Origin: Thioalkalivibrio thiocyanoxidans ARh2
GTDB taxonomy: Bacteria > Pseudomonadota > Gammaproteobacteria > Ectothiorhodospirales > Ectothiorhodospiraceae
Assembly: GCF_000385215.1 (NCBI RefSeq)
Contig: NZ_ARQK01000051.1
Span: forward strand, 1 to 64,000
DNA: 64,000 nt
Reading direction: 5' to 3'
Shown here: positions 1-9,306 of the stretch, in pieces
Layout of the letters: each line of letters opens with the position of its first letter
Numbering within the stretch: position 1 is the first letter of the stretch
Position numbers and translations under genes: made by a program
Notes under the pieces: model-generated
Seen by the model: the letters and a program-made list of their open reading frames with translations, nothing else
What the model was told of the DNA's origin: nothing
Database searches by the model: none

Positions 1-285
1 ATAGCGCACCCCGGCCTGGGCCGCCAGGTTCACCACCCGCTCCGGGCGGTGCTCGCGAAACACCCGGTCCATCGCGGCGCGGTCGGCGATGTCCTTCTGC
101 TCGAATACAAAGCGCTGGCGGGCGGCTGGCAGGGCACGGATGCGATCCAGCCGGGCTCGTTTCAGGCTCGGGTCGTAGTAGTCGTTCAGGTTGTCGACAC
201 CGATCACGGTGTCGCCACGCTCCAGCAGGCGCAGGGCCAGATGCGAACCGATAAAACCTGCCGCGCCGGTGATCAGGACTTTCAT
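1..285 (-). CDS. NAD-dependent nucleotide-sugar epimerase, N-terminal part (cut by window edge)
   Basis: The first 95 codons are present on the minus strand; the rest lies beyond base 1. The protein opens with a Rossmann NAD-binding motif (GAAGFIGSHLA, residues 7-17), followed by VDNLNDYYD and, at the cut end, NLAAQAGVRY. This is the pattern of the UDP-glucuronate 4-epimerase (CapI-type) branch of extended short-chain dehydrogenases. Such enzymes supply sugar nucleotides for surface polysaccharide, which fits the divergent wza-wzb-wzc genes next door. The catalytic Tyr-x-x-x-Lys is outside the window, so the exact substrate is inferred from the N-terminus only. Confidence 0.85.
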   Translation of the reverse strand, partial: MKVLITGAAGFIGSHLALRLLERGDTVIGVDNLNDYYDPSLKRARLDRIRALPAARQRFVFEQKDIADRAAMDRVFREHRPERVVNLAAQAGVRY

Positions 286-674
286 GTCGCCGTTTCCTCG
301 TCGGACTGAATGGGGCCGTTGTGCCCGGGCATCGGCCGCCCGAAGGCGGTGTGATGGAGATCCGGGCGCTCGTTCATAGGGTGAACGCGATGGATTCAAG
401 CATCGGCTTGGATGGCCCCGCAACGCCGGTTCCGGGAAACGTGAGGTCGATCCTCCGAAGCTGTGATCAGCCCCGTAAGTTTCGGATCGGGGCGTTGTTC
501 GCAAGGGGTCGCGTGCCGATATTTTGCGCCAGTTCGACGAAGATGCTGGCCATTCGTGACAAGGTCAGCCCGCTTGAGGCGGAGCCGGCGGGGCTCGCCA
601 CGATGTATCGCAAGGCATGACGCGACCGTTGGCGCCAGGGGGCGTTGCGGACATGCGCATAAAGAGGAAGATCC
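286..674. other. Divergent intergenic region between epimerase and wza
   Basis: This 389-base stretch separates two genes transcribed away from each other, so it should contain both promoters. Open frames inside it have no recognisable protein features. I found no convincing -35/-10 pair, sigma-54 element or JUMPstart-like sequence. The only clear signal is the ribosome-binding site AGAGGAAG about 6 bases before the wza start. Confidence 0.5.
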
Positions 675-1805
675 ATGAACGTGATTCGCCCCATACGCTG
701 GGTCCTGTTGCTGGCCATGCTGGCGGTTCTGGCTGGGTGTGCCTTTGCGCCCGGTGGGCATATCGCCGAGCGCACCGACAGCGCCCCGATCGATGAACTG
801 GTCGACATCGAGCCCATTACTTTTGGCCTGATTCGGGCCCAGGAGACGCGGTCCGTACCGCCGGACCTTCGGCGCGTGAGCGACGAAATGGCGCAGGACG
901 TCGACGAGTACGACTACCGCATCGGGCGTGGTGACGTGCTGGCGGTGATCGTGTACGAACACCCCGAGTTGACGATCCCGGCCGGGAGCGAGCGTTCGGC
1001 GGTGGAATCGGGGAATACCGTGCATCCGGACGGGACGATCTTTTATCCCTACATCGGTCGCGTGGAAGTCGAGGGGTACACGGTGTCGCAGGTACGCGAC
1101 CGGATCGCCCGCGATCTCGCGACCTTTGTGAATGAACCCCAGGTCGAGGTGCGCGTGGCCGCCTTCAACTCGCAGAAGGTGCAGGTGACGGGCTCGGTGC
1201 GCGAGCCGGGTGTACAGCCGGTCACCAATGTGCCGCTGACCGTGCTCGATGCGATCCATCATGCGGGCGGGCTTGCGGACGATGCCAACTGGCACGAGGT
1301 GATCCTGACCCGGGAGGGCGAGGAAATCGTTATCTCGCTGTACGACATGCTGCGCTACGGCGACATGTCGCAAAACCGGCTCCTGCGCGATGGCGACGTT
1401 CTGCATGTCCCGGATACCGCCGGCCAGCAGGTCTATGTGATGGGCGAAGTGGGCGAGCCACAGCGGCTGGCGCTGGGCCGTGGTCAGCTGACGCTGATGG
1501 ATGCGCTCAGTCAGGCCGGGGGCTTTAACGAAACCCGTGCGGACGCCAGCGGCATCTTTGTGATCCGCCGTGCACCACCGGACAGCGACAAGCTCGCGAC
1601 CGTCTACCAGCTGGATGCGCGTAATTCCACTGCACTGATGCTGGGGGCCGAATTCGAGCTGGAGCCACTGGACATCGTCTATGTCACGACGACGTCGCTG
1701 GGTCGCTGGAACCGCGTGATCAGCCAGCTTCTGCCCACGGTCAGTGCCGTTTATCAATCCTCCCGTACCACGCGCGATGTGCGCCGCCTGTCGGATGACC
1801 TCTAG
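675..1805 (+). CDS. wza: Wza-type outer-membrane polysaccharide export lipoprotein
   Basis: This 376-residue protein has a lipoprotein signal peptide ending in LAVLAGC, with the acylated cysteine at residue 22. A poly-export domain follows (YRIGRGDVLAVIVYEHPEL, about residues 75-95), then SLBB-type repeats (VQVTGSVREPGVQPV and VYVMGEVGEPQRLALG). That domain order is typical of Wza, the outer-membrane channel for group 1-type capsule or exopolysaccharide. It is followed after two bases by a phosphotyrosine phosphatase and then a BY-kinase, the usual partners that control export. A ribosome-binding site AGAGGAAG precedes the ATG. The exported polysaccharide cannot be deduced from the window. 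Confidence 0.92.
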   Translation: MNVIRPIRWVLLLAMLAVLAGCAFAPGGHIAERTDSAPIDELVDIEPITFGLIRAQETRSVPPDLRRVSDEMAQDVDEYDYRIGRGDVLAVIVYEHPELTIPAGSERSAVESGNTVHPDGTIFYPYIGRVEVEGYTVSQVRDRIARDLATFVNEPQVEVRVAAFNSQKVQVTGSVREPGVQPVTNVPLTVLDAIHHAGGLADDANWHEVILTREGEEIVISLYDMLRYGDMSQNRLLRDGDVLHVPDTAGQQVYVMGEVGEPQRLALGRGQLTLMDALSQAGGFNETRADASGIFVIRRAPPDSDKLATVYQLDARNSTALMLGAEFELEPLDIVYVTTTSLGRWNRVISQLLPTVSAVYQSSRTTRDVRRLSDDL

Positions 1806-1807
1806 TT

Positions 1808-2251
1808 ATGTTTAACCGGATTCTCGTGGTTTGTACCGGCAACATCTGCCGCAGTCCCGTAGGCGAGGCGCTACTGCGTGAGCGCTTGCCCGATCGCACG
1901 GTGGAATCCGCGGGCCTTGGGGCCGTGGTCGGGGAAGGTGCTCACCCGGAGGCACGGCGCCTGGCCGAGGCCGAGGGGCTGGATCTGTCCGCCCACACGG
2001 CCCGGCAGGTTGAGCCGGACTGGTTGCATCACGCCGATCTGGTGCTGGTGATGAGCGAGGGCCAGCGCCAGGCGGTGGGTGGACAGCACCCCGAGGTGCT
2101 CGGCAAGACGATGCGCTTTGGCCACTGGCTGGAAGGCGGCCGGGGCCGCGACATTCCCGATCCCTACGGCAAGAGCCCCGAGGTTTTCGCCCAGGCTCAT
2201 GCCTTGCTCGTGGAGGCCGCCGATGCCTGGGCTTCGCGGCTGAACCGATGA
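1808..2251 (+). CDS. wzb: Low-molecular-weight protein tyrosine phosphatase (Wzb-like)
   Basis: A 147-residue cytoplasmic enzyme of the LMW-PTP family. The N-terminal phosphate-binding loop CTGNICRS (Cys9, Arg15) is intact, and the general-acid loop appears as IPDPYGKS near residue 115. In polysaccharide export systems this enzyme dephosphorylates the tyrosine-rich tail of the BY-kinase, which is encoded directly downstream here. It starts two bases after the wza stop, so translation is probably coupled. Confidence 0.92.
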   Translation: MFNRILVVCTGNICRSPVGEALLRERLPDRTVESAGLGAVVGEGAHPEARRLAEAEGLDLSAHTARQVEPDWLHHADLVLVMSEGQRQAVGGQHPEVLGKTMRFGHWLEGGRGRDIPDPYGKSPEVFAQAHALLVEAADAWASRLNR

Positions 2252-2273
2252 TCTCCGACACAGGTATATCCCG

Positions 2274-4454
2274 ATGACAAAGAACCATTCCCCCGGGGTG
2301 CCGGAAGGCGAACTGGATATCGGCCGACTGCTCGGCCAGTTGCTGGATCACAAGTGGCTGATCATTTTTATCACTGCGCTGTTTGCTGCCGCGGGTGCGG
2401 CTTATTCGACGTTGTCCACCCCGATCTACCAGGCGGATGCGCTGGTGCAGGTGGAGGACATGGGACGCTTTAGCAGCCCCTTGTCGAACATGCGCGAGAT
2501 GCTGGGGCAGGAGCCCCGGGTCGAGGCCGAGCTGCAGATCCTGCGTTCACGCATGGTGCTCGGGCGCACGGTCGACCAGGAGGCGCTGGATCTGGTGGTA
2601 CGCCCGCACCGCATGCCGGTGGTGGGCGACTACCTTGTTCGCCGGGGCATGGAGCGCCCCGCGTTTGCCCGGTCCAGTGTCTGGGCGGGCGAGTCGCTCA
2701 ACGTGGGCGAGTTCCAGGTGGCTCGCGCCTACGAGGGGCGGACCTTCACGCTGGAAGTGCTGGACGATGATCGCTACCGCCTGTTCAACGGCGACAATGA
2801 ACTGGGCGAGGGGCGTGTTGGCGAGGACGTGGAGTTCTTCGATGGAGATGTGCGCCTGCGCCTGGCCGAAATGGACGCCGGCGCCGGTGCGCGCTTCGAT
2901 ATCCAGCGACGCTCGCGTCTGGCCGCAATCAATACCCTGCGTACGCAGTTCGAAGCGGGCCAGCAGGGGCGCGAGAGTGGCGTGTTCAGCCTGACGCTGA
3001 CCGATCCCGATCCGCAGCAGGCCCAGCGTGTGCTGAACACCATCAGCCAGATCTACTTGACGCAGAACGTTCAGCGCAAGGCCGCCGAGGCCGAGAAGAG
3101 TCTCGAGTTCCTCGAGGAGAAGGTGCCGGATGTGCAGGAGCAACTGCAAACGGCCGAGGATGCGCTGAACGAGTACCGTACGGAGCGCGACAGCGTGGAT
3201 CTCTCGCAGGAGACGCGTGCCGTGCTCGACCGTCTGGTCAACCTGGAGCGTCAGCTCAACGAGCTGGAGTTCGAGGAGGCCGAGATCTCCCGGCGGTACA
3301 CACCCAGCCATCCGACCTATGCGGCCCTGATCGACAAGCGCCAGAAGCTGCAGGAGGAGCGCGACCGGCTGAACCAGGAGGTCAGCGCGCTGCCGGAGAC
3401 CCAGCAGCAGATCCTGCGTCTCAATCGGGACGTCGAGGTCAACCAGGACATCTATGTCCAGCTGCTCAATCGCATGCAGGAGATGGATATCGCCCGTGCC
3501 AGCACGGTGGGCAATGTCCGCATCCTGGATGACGCTCAGGCGGGCCTTTCCGCGGTCGAACCGCAGCGCAACCTGATCGTGATGCTGTCCACGGTATTTG
3601 GCGGTGGCCTGGCGATCGCGCTGGTGCTGGTGCGCGGGATGTTCAACCGCGGGGTGGAATCGCAGGAGGAGATCGAGGGGATCGACCTGCCGGTGTATGC
3701 GAGCGTGCCGCGTTCCAGGGCGCAGGAGAACCTGCTGCGCCGCGTGAAACGGCGCAACCAGCCCCGCGGCTACGATGTCCCGGGGGGCGTGCTGGCCTCG
3801 ATCGATCCGGCCGACGATTCCATCGAGGCACTGCGTGGCCTGCGCAGCAGCCTGCACTTCGCGATGCTCGAGGCCGAAAACAACCGCCTGGTGATTACCG
3901 GTCCGAGCCCGAATGTGGGCAAGAGCTTTGTCTCGGTTAACCTGGCGACCGTCTGTGCGCAGGCGGGGCAGCGCGTGCTGATCATCGACGCCGACCTGCG
4001 CAAGGGACATGTCCACCATGCCTTCGGGGAGCGCAGCGACGGGGGGCTCTCGGAGTTCCTCGCGGGCCAGGAACCCCTGGAGGGAGTGTTGCGCCGCACA
4101 GAGATCCAGGGGCTGGATTACATCGCCCGTGGCAGTGCTCCGCCGAACCCGTCGGAATTGCTGATGAGCGATCGTTTCAGCCGTCTGCTGGAACAGCTCA
4201 GCCGGGACTACGACCTGGTGCTGATCGACACGCCGCCAATCCTGGCGGTGACCGATGCGGCCGTGGTGGCGCGCCAGTGCTCGACCACCTTGATGGTGGT
4301 GCGCTTCCAGCTGAACCCGCTGCGCGAGATCGAGTCGGCACGGCGTCGTCTCGACGCGGCGGGGGTCGAGGTGCGTGGCTGTATCCTGAACTCGATCGAG
4401 TACAAGGCCTCGACCAGCTACGGCTACGGCTATTACCACTACTCCTACAAGTAG
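2274..4454 (+). CDS. wzc: Wzc-type tyrosine autokinase / chain-length regulator
   Basis: This 726-residue inner-membrane protein has the bacterial tyrosine kinase layout. An N-terminal Wzz domain includes a first membrane segment (about residues 28-50). A long periplasmic coiled-coil region follows, then a second membrane segment near residue 430 and a cytoplasmic ATPase. The kinase has a Walker A-like GPSPNVGKS, Walker A' VLIIDADLRKG and Walker B LVLIDTPPI. It ends in a tyrosine cluster (YKASTSYGYGYYHYSYK), the usual autophosphorylation tail. It completes the wza-wzb-wzc operon; cycles of phosphorylation and Wzb action control polymer length and export. Confidence 0.93.
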   Translation: MTKNHSPGVPEGELDIGRLLGQLLDHKWLIIFITALFAAAGAAYSTLSTPIYQADALVQVEDMGRFSSPLSNMREMLGQEPRVEAELQILRSRMVLGRTVDQEALDLVVRPHRMPVVGDYLVRRGMERPAFARSSVWAGESLNVGEFQVARAYEGRTFTLEVLDDDRYRLFNGDNELGEGRVGEDVEFFDGDVRLRLAEMDAGAGARFDIQRRSRLAAINTLRTQFEAGQQGRESGVFSLTLTDPDPQQAQRVLNTISQIYLTQNVQRKAAEAEKSLEFLEEKVPDVQEQLQTAEDALNEYRTERDSVDLSQETRAVLDRLVNLERQLNELEFEEAEISRRYTPSHPTYAALIDKRQKLQEERDRLNQEVSALPETQQQILRLNRDVEVNQDIYVQLLNRMQEMDIARASTVGNVRILDDAQAGLSAVEPQRNLIVMLSTVFGGGLAIALVLVRGMFNRGVESQEEIEGIDLPVYASVPRSRAQENLLRRVKRRNQPRGYDVPGGVLASIDPADDSIEALRGLRSSLHFAMLEAENNRLVITGPSPNVGKSFVSVNLATVCAQAGQRVLIIDADLRKGHVHHAFGERSDGGLSEFLAGQEPLEGVLRRTEIQGLDYIARGSAPPNPSELLMSDRFSRLLEQLSRDYDLVLIDTPPILAVTDAAVVARQCSTTLMVVRFQLNPLREIESARRRLDAAGVEVRGCILNSIEYKASTSYGYGYYHYSYK

Positions 4455-4462
4455 CGGATCGC

Positions 4463-4530
4463 GGGGCCGCGAAGCGGCGGCCCCGATTGATTCCCCTCGT
4501 GGCCCCGGCGATTGCCGGGGCTTTTTTTGG
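4463..4530 (+). terminator. Intrinsic terminator after wzc
   Basis: A first GC-rich hairpin (GGGGCCGC / GCGGCCCC) is followed by a second one, GCCCCGGC-GATT-GCCGGGGC, and then seven T residues (4502-4528). This is a standard Rho-independent terminator for the wza-wzb-wzc transcript. Confidence 0.85.
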
Positions 4531-5140
4531 TTCGTCGAACACCACCCATCGGGGATGCGGCGCGGATCGCGAGCCATGAGTGTTCGTGGTCGCGATGGCC
4601 GCAGGCGCGGCGGGCTAGTGCAGCGAGCGTGGTGGTATCTGTTGCCTGTCGGGTTCGGGGCAGGGAGGCGCGTGCCCCCGGACACGGCGTTGCGGCTCCC
4701 TTGGGCAGAATGACGGTACAGTCGTCACCGCGGCCTGTTCGTACGCAAAGGCGACTGGAGCGCGGCCGTGCGATTCAATCAGCGCCTCGCCAGGCAGGAG
4801 ACCGAACAGGCGGGTCTGACTGAGGCCGTCGGACGATCAACACGCACGCGTCTGCCTGCGGAGGGTGGTGGAGCGCCGAGGCGAGAGAGCGTAACGAGTA
4901 TGTCGCCATCGGCAGTCCTGGTGTTCCCTGGGAGGGGCGGCTGGTGCCGGGCTGTCCTGTCATGGATTCGCGACCGGCGCGTATGCGCAGGTGTGCCGGG
5001 ATTGTCCCGACTGCGTCGGAGGTGGCAAGGGGGAGGAGGAAGCCGGGGGGCGCGAGTGCGAACGCACACGCGCCTGACTCGGCGTCTCGTCAATCGGAGG
5101 GAAGGGGTGTCCGGGACGCGATGCCCCGGACACCGGGGGA
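4531..5140. other. Gene-poor stretch between wzc and yjbH
   Basis: About 600 bases without a gene I can support. The open frames on both strands are rich in Arg, Gly and Pro and match no recognisable family, as expected for chance frames in high-GC DNA. The only structure I see is the hairpin at 5106-5134, next to the yjbH stop codon. Confidence 0.45.
5106..5134 (-). terminator. Hairpin at the 3' end of the yjbEFGH operon
   Basis: A 10-bp perfect inverted repeat (GGTGTCCGGG / CCCGGACACC, 9-base loop) lies just past the yjbH stop codon. Read on the minus strand it is followed by CCTTCCCTCC rather than a clean T-run. It may be a weak terminator or an RNA 3'-end stabiliser. Confidence 0.45.
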
Positions 5141-7255
5141 TTAACGCCAGGTGGCGTCGGGCTCGTCCCAGTAGCGGCCGACCTGACGTTCTTCGGTGAT
5201 GTCGAACAGCTGATGACGCCGGTTAAGGCGCGCACCACCGTCGCGGGTCAGCGGCTGCCAGGCGATGTTGGCCCGGTTGCGGCTGGAGGTGGAGAAGAAG
5301 GAGTCGTAGGGGACCGACAGGTACAGGCCCTTGTCGAAGCTGCCTTCGCCGAAGTCCTCGCCCGCATCGGTGAAGGTCGACCAGGCCCCGACCCGCACGC
5401 CGTTGGCAAACTCGCGCGAGAAGTCGAGGGTGGTCCCGAAGTCACCGGCCAGATAGCGGCCCACGCTCACCCTGGCATGGATGTCCTGTATCCCGGTGTC
5501 GACATAGGTGGTGACGTGCCCGGTCACCTGTTCATAGTCGCGCAGGCCGAACTGCTGGTTGAACTCGCGCTGGCGCACCCAGTTGGCATCCACGCCGATG
5601 GCCCAGCGACTGTTGAACGGACGATACAGCAGTTCGCCACCCACGCCGGCGTACATCGTCTCCAGAAGGCCGCCATAGCCCATTGCGTACCAGTTCTTGC
5701 CCAGACGCTTGGTATGGGTGGCCTGGAGGTTGGAAATACCGACGTTGGTCTCGGCTAGGTAGTCGCCGATGTGCGTGCGCACGCGCGGCAAATCCGAATC
5801 CGCGATGTATTCGTAGTTCTCGAGGTTGTCTGCCAGGGTCGTCGTGAGCATGGACGAGATCCAGGTGCCCTGGGCGAGGTGATAGCTGGCATCGAGATAG
5901 GCGGAGAGCCGGTACAGATAGCCGTCGGGGCCGCCAAAGTTCTGTTCCAGGGACGGACCCGCTCCCCATTCGAAGCGCCGGGGTTCGGCCTCGTAGAGGA
6001 CCTCGCCTCGATCCTCGTTCGCGCTGGGTTCGATGTCGCGCACCCGCACGCTGTGGCGGTAGTCGGTCTCGTGATCGGCCGAGGCCAAGGCGCGGCCGAA
6101 GGCCTCGCGGTCGTGCAGGCTCTCGCGCAGCTCGAGCCCCAGTGTCTGCCAGCGGTACTGGAAGGTGTGGATGCCGGCATCGGCCTGGGCCTCGAGCAGG
6201 CGGTTGGCCCGCCCCTCGGACTGCTTCAGGTTGCGGAAGCGGTTGGGTTCGCCCGTCACCTCGATGGTGTCGCCGACCTGGCGAATCTCGGTCACGTAGA
6301 TCCCGGCATTGGTATTGAGGTCGGCGGCCACCGCGTCCCAGTCGCGGCGTTCCACATGGGCGGGGTCGACCGGGGCCGGATCGTCGGCCTTGGGCTGTGA
6401 GAGCCGCGCGAGATTCGTCGTGAAATGCAGCCCGACCATCGCGGTATTGCCACGCTGCCAGCCGGTATGCAGTTCGACATTGTTGGTCAGGCGCAGCCGT
6501 GCGCCGAAATTGAAGCGCGAATCCTGCTCCTGGAAGTTGTCCTGCGGCTCGTTCTGATAGGTGTTGCCCTCGTATTCGACCTGCAGCAGCAGCCGGTCCC
6601 AGGGCGTCTGGTATTCGACCCCGCCGAACAAAGCCGCCGGGCCACGGAACATCTGATGCGTCGCGATCTCGCCGCCCTGGCCGCCACCGGCCGAGCGGGG
6701 TCGTTCGTCAAAACTGTCGTCAATCCAGCCAAGCGGTGATTCGATATCGCCGTGATTGCCCAGGTATCCCCAGCCAATCCCCAGAGAAAAGTCGAAATTG
6801 TTCCAGCGCTTGTTCGCAACGAGGTACTCACCACCAAACAGGGTAGTGCCGCCGAGGTCCTGAAAGCCGAGTGCGACCTCCGGGATGAAGCGACTTTCCT
6901 CGACCAGGCGGAGTTTCAGGTCGGCACCCTTGTCGATGTTGTGCCGGTCATCGTCACCGGCTGCAAGGAAGGGGCGGTTCTCGATTTGTACGTAGCGAAA
7001 TCCGAGCTCCATCCAGTCAAGCGGCTGGACGAAGACGCTCCAGCGGCGATAGGGAAACGTGCGGTTCCAGCCCGCGGCAAAGTGGCCCGCATCTCCGGTG
7101 CGGGCCGTTGGGGTTTGCATCAGACCAATGCCGCCGGTATCCCGCTGGCCCTGGCCCAGCCCGAACTCCTCGGCCTGCGCGGTGGGCAGGCCCAGGCCGA
7201 GGAGCACCGCGGCCACCAGGGTGCGGCGGCGCATGCGCAGAGGTGTAGCATTCAT
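5141..7255 (-). CDS. yjbH: YjbH family exopolysaccharide outer-membrane protein
   Basis: A 704-residue protein with a cleavable signal peptide ending near AQAEE (about residue 28). The mature N-terminus, GGIGLMQTPTARTGDAGHFAAGWN, and the many aromatic, beta-rich segments fit the YjbH/GfcD family of outer-membrane beta-barrel lipoprotein-like proteins. It is the last gene of a yjbE-F-G-H order. Its ATG overlaps the upstream gene's stop (ATGA), so translation is coupled. In enterobacteria yjbEFGH overproduction yields extracellular polysaccharide, but the polymer is not defined here. Confidence 0.88.
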   Translation of the reverse strand: MNATPLRMRRRTLVAAVLLGLGLPTAQAEEFGLGQGQRDTGGIGLMQTPTARTGDAGHFAAGWNRTFPYRRWSVFVQPLDWMELGFRYVQIENRPFLAAGDDDRHNIDKGADLKLRLVEESRFIPEVALGFQDLGGTTLFGGEYLVANKRWNNFDFSLGIGWGYLGNHGDIESPLGWIDDSFDERPRSAGGGQGGEIATHQMFRGPAALFGGVEYQTPWDRLLLQVEYEGNTYQNEPQDNFQEQDSRFNFGARLRLTNNVELHTGWQRGNTAMVGLHFTTNLARLSQPKADDPAPVDPAHVERRDWDAVAADLNTNAGIYVTEIRQVGDTIEVTGEPNRFRNLKQSEGRANRLLEAQADAGIHTFQYRWQTLGLELRESLHDREAFGRALASADHETDYRHSVRVRDIEPSANEDRGEVLYEAEPRRFEWGAGPSLEQNFGGPDGYLYRLSAYLDASYHLAQGTWISSMLTTTLADNLENYEYIADSDLPRVRTHIGDYLAETNVGISNLQATHTKRLGKNWYAMGYGGLLETMYAGVGGELLYRPFNSRWAIGVDANWVRQREFNQQFGLRDYEQVTGHVTTYVDTGIQDIHARVSVGRYLAGDFGTTLDFSREFANGVRVGAWSTFTDAGEDFGEGSFDKGLYLSVPYDSFFSTSSRNRANIAWQPLTRDGGARLNRRHQLFDITEERQVGRYWDEPDATWR

Positions 7256-8016
7256 GGCAGTTCCCGAATTGTGCAGTTGTCACCCGGCAGTCGGGTTGCG
7301 AGAAAGCGGGGCAGGCGCTGGTTGAGGAGATCGCCCTCCACCGAGCTGCCCAGGTCGCGAACATGTAGATGCGCCATCACGCGGGTCCCGGGAGCGATCG
7401 TGGTGTCCTCGCGGTTCCAGGGCGCGACCCCGAATACGTGGACCTCCCCCAGTGGTGTAACCACGGCGGCGGTGTCGGTGCCGCGCAATGCGGCGCGCGA
7501 GGGCTTGTCCAGCACATCCTGCAAGGTCATGCCGGGAGTCCATTCATGACGGTCGACACCGTCCAGCGACCACAACTCCACCCAGTCGGGTGGGGTGCAG
7601 TACCCCATGTGCTCGATGTCTGTCTGCGCTGGTGCATGACGCAGATTGGCGAGCAGCCAGGGCAGGTCGAGGCGTTCCGCACTGCGAACCTGCGGTGATG
7701 CGTCCATGGCATCGACCGTCTGGCTCCAGGTATCCAGCGCCTGAGCCACTTCGGGCCGGCCGCCGACATCCATCGTTTGTCCGATCAGTTCGATCTCGGC
7801 CAGAATCCGCCTGCGTTCGTGCTCGATGGGGCGCACATCGCGGCTCCGCAATGCGAAGCCGTAGGCCCAGTCGATGGGCTCTGACAGTTCGTCCTGCCAG
7901 GTCACCCAGCTATCGGCAAGGGATTCCTCGGCGGGCTCTTGTTCGGCCGAGCCAACGTATGGGGCAAGGGCCAGCAGACCCGCGGCCAGCCAAAGGGAGT
8001 GAGAATGGTTGCGCAT
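7252..8016 (-). CDS. yjbG: YjbG/GfcC-type periplasmic polysaccharide protein
   Basis: A 254-residue secreted protein. I chose the start at 8016 because AGGAGG lies 6-7 bases upstream and it gives a signal peptide (MRNHSHSLWLAAGLLALAPYVGSAE). A longer frame reaching 8106 would extend into the upstream gene and lacks a ribosome-binding site. The C-terminal half reads as the capsule-biosynthesis GfcC domain (LQDVLDKPSRAALRGTDTAAVVTPLGEVHVFGVAPWN). It sits between yjbF and yjbH with a 4-base overlap to yjbH. Confidence 0.8.
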   Translation of the reverse strand: MRNHSHSLWLAAGLLALAPYVGSAEQEPAEESLADSWVTWQDELSEPIDWAYGFALRSRDVRPIEHERRRILAEIELIGQTMDVGGRPEVAQALDTWSQTVDAMDASPQVRSAERLDLPWLLANLRHAPAQTDIEHMGYCTPPDWVELWSLDGVDRHEWTPGMTLQDVLDKPSRAALRGTDTAAVVTPLGEVHVFGVAPWNREDTTIAPGTRVMAHLHVRDLGSSVEGDLLNQRLPRFLATRLPGDNCTIRELP

Positions 8017-8033
8017 TAGACCTCCTGAGATGG

Positions 8034-8711
8034 CTACCACCAGGGTCGGGCCACCTGCCAGGCGATCGAGGGACCGTCCGGCCAGGCCTGGCCGTCGTAG
8101 GCCCACAGGTCGAGTGTTTCGGGGTCACGCCAGAAATCGGCGCGAGTCGTTCCGGCGCCTTCCCAGTCGATGCGTTCGCGGCAGCGCTCGAGTTCCAGGG
8201 TCGCCAGCGGCAAGTCCCGCGACGTGCGAGTCCCGCATTCCAGCGTGCCTTCGCCGACATGCCGTACGACCGTGCCGGTGGGTCCGCGCACATGGCGCTC
8301 GACGCGATAGGTGTCGGGGGTTGTCTGGCGCCAGGGGGGCGAGTCCGCACCGGGGTGGTGTGTCCCCAGCAAGTCCTGTTCAAGGCCGGATGTGGCAAAC
8401 AAGCCGCCGTCACGCAGTTGCAGCGAGAGGCCCTCGGCGCTCGGCCAGTAGGTGTGCTCATTGGAGGTGGCCCCCAGGATCACCAGTCCCTGGTGATCCT
8501 GGGTCTCCACCGCCAGCGAGGCATACGGGATCTCTTCCGCATGGGAGCTTACGTCCGGGCCGCCCGAGACCATGCCCTGTAGTGATGCCCCAAGCGGCGT
8601 GGGACCCCCGCTGCCACAGCCCGTGACCACGCTCACGAAAACCCCAAGCCCCAGACATGCGAAAGCCGCCCGGAGGCGGCCTTCACGAAGGAAGTGCGAA
8701 TTGGTTCGCAT
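8034..8711 (-). CDS. yjbF: YjbF/GfcB-type lipoprotein
   Basis: A 225-residue lipoprotein: the signal sequence ends in VSVVTGC, placing the acylated cysteine near residue 32. The mature part fits the YjbF/GfcB family, which accompanies YjbG and YjbH in exopolysaccharide loci. Support is mainly gene order plus lipobox and size; the overall sequence is divergent. It follows the small yjbE-like gene by nine bases. Confidence 0.75.
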   Translation of the reverse strand: MRTNSHFLREGRLRAAFACLGLGVFVSVVTGCGSGGPTPLGASLQGMVSGGPDVSSHAEEIPYASLAVETQDHQGLVILGATSNEHTYWPSAEGLSLQLRDGGLFATSGLEQDLLGTHHPGADSPPWRQTTPDTYRVERHVRGPTGTVVRHVGEGTLECGTRTSRDLPLATLELERCRERIDWEGAGTTRADFWRDPETLDLWAYDGQAWPDGPSIAWQVARPWW

Positions 8712-8720
8712 GGGCTTTCG

Positions 8721-9029
8721 CTACCGAGTGCCCGTCGCCGGGGTGGTACCGGTGCCCGGGGTCGTGCCGGTGGAGGCAATCAGGCCCACGAGACGGCCGG
8801 AACGGGTCGCGGTACGGGAGACGGCGCCCGGTTCTGATCGGGCCGCCGCGGAGATGCCGCCGGAGGCCGAGCCGCCGGCTGCCGGCGAACTGGGGTTCCC
8901 CTGCGGGGCACTGGCGCTGGCGCCCGCGCCGGCACCAGCAGAGCCGCCCGCACCAGCCGACTGCGCCATTACCGGGCCGGATACGAAAAGACTGGCAACA
9001 ATTGCCGTGGCAAATATCTTCTTGATCAT
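8721..9029 (-). CDS. yjbE: YjbE-like small secreted Gly/Ala/Ser/Thr-rich protein
   Basis: A 102-residue protein with a signal peptide (MIKKIFATAIVASLFVSGPVMAQ). A low-complexity body of Gly, Ala and Ser follows, ending in TGTTPGTGTTPATGTR. Enterobacterial YjbE has the same size, composition and Thr-rich tail, and is likewise first in a yjbEFGH operon. I chose the ATG at 9029, with GAGGAA seven bases upstream, over a GTG two codons earlier. Low-complexity sequence makes homology hard to prove, so the name rests largely on context. Confidence 0.7.
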   Translation of the reverse strand: MIKKIFATAIVASLFVSGPVMAQSAGAGGSAGAGAGASASAPQGNPSSPAAGGSASGGISAAARSEPGAVSRTATRSGRLVGLIASTGTTPGTGTTPATGTR

Positions 9030-9306
9030 AGTCACATTCCTCGCTTCACTGGGGGTGTCTGTTACCCGGTGGACAGTCTAGGAAGGAGGGCCCCGAGGGA
9101 ACAGGGGGGCCAACCAATTCTGAGAGGTCAGTACGAGGTTTCTCGCACGTGTTTTGAACGGATTGGAAGTTTTGCGGCCTGGAGGTCACATTCGGCCGGC
9201 GGGGTTCCTTCTGTCTGCTTTCTTCACGCAGTGTTCAGGTCTCGCTCGCTAGCCTGATCACTGTAGTTGAGCAGCGCGGTCACGTGGCCGCGCAACGGAG
9301 GCAGAG

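Noticed and set aside
2547-4685. Long minus-strand frame opposite wzc
   Set aside because: Same reason: wzc on the plus strand has all expected kinase motifs, and the antisense frame has no recognisable features or ribosome-binding site.
4512-5199. Two short plus-strand frames between wzc and yjbH as candidate genes
   Set aside because: Their products are Arg/Gly-rich without hydrophobic cores or motifs, and the second runs into yjbH on the other strand.
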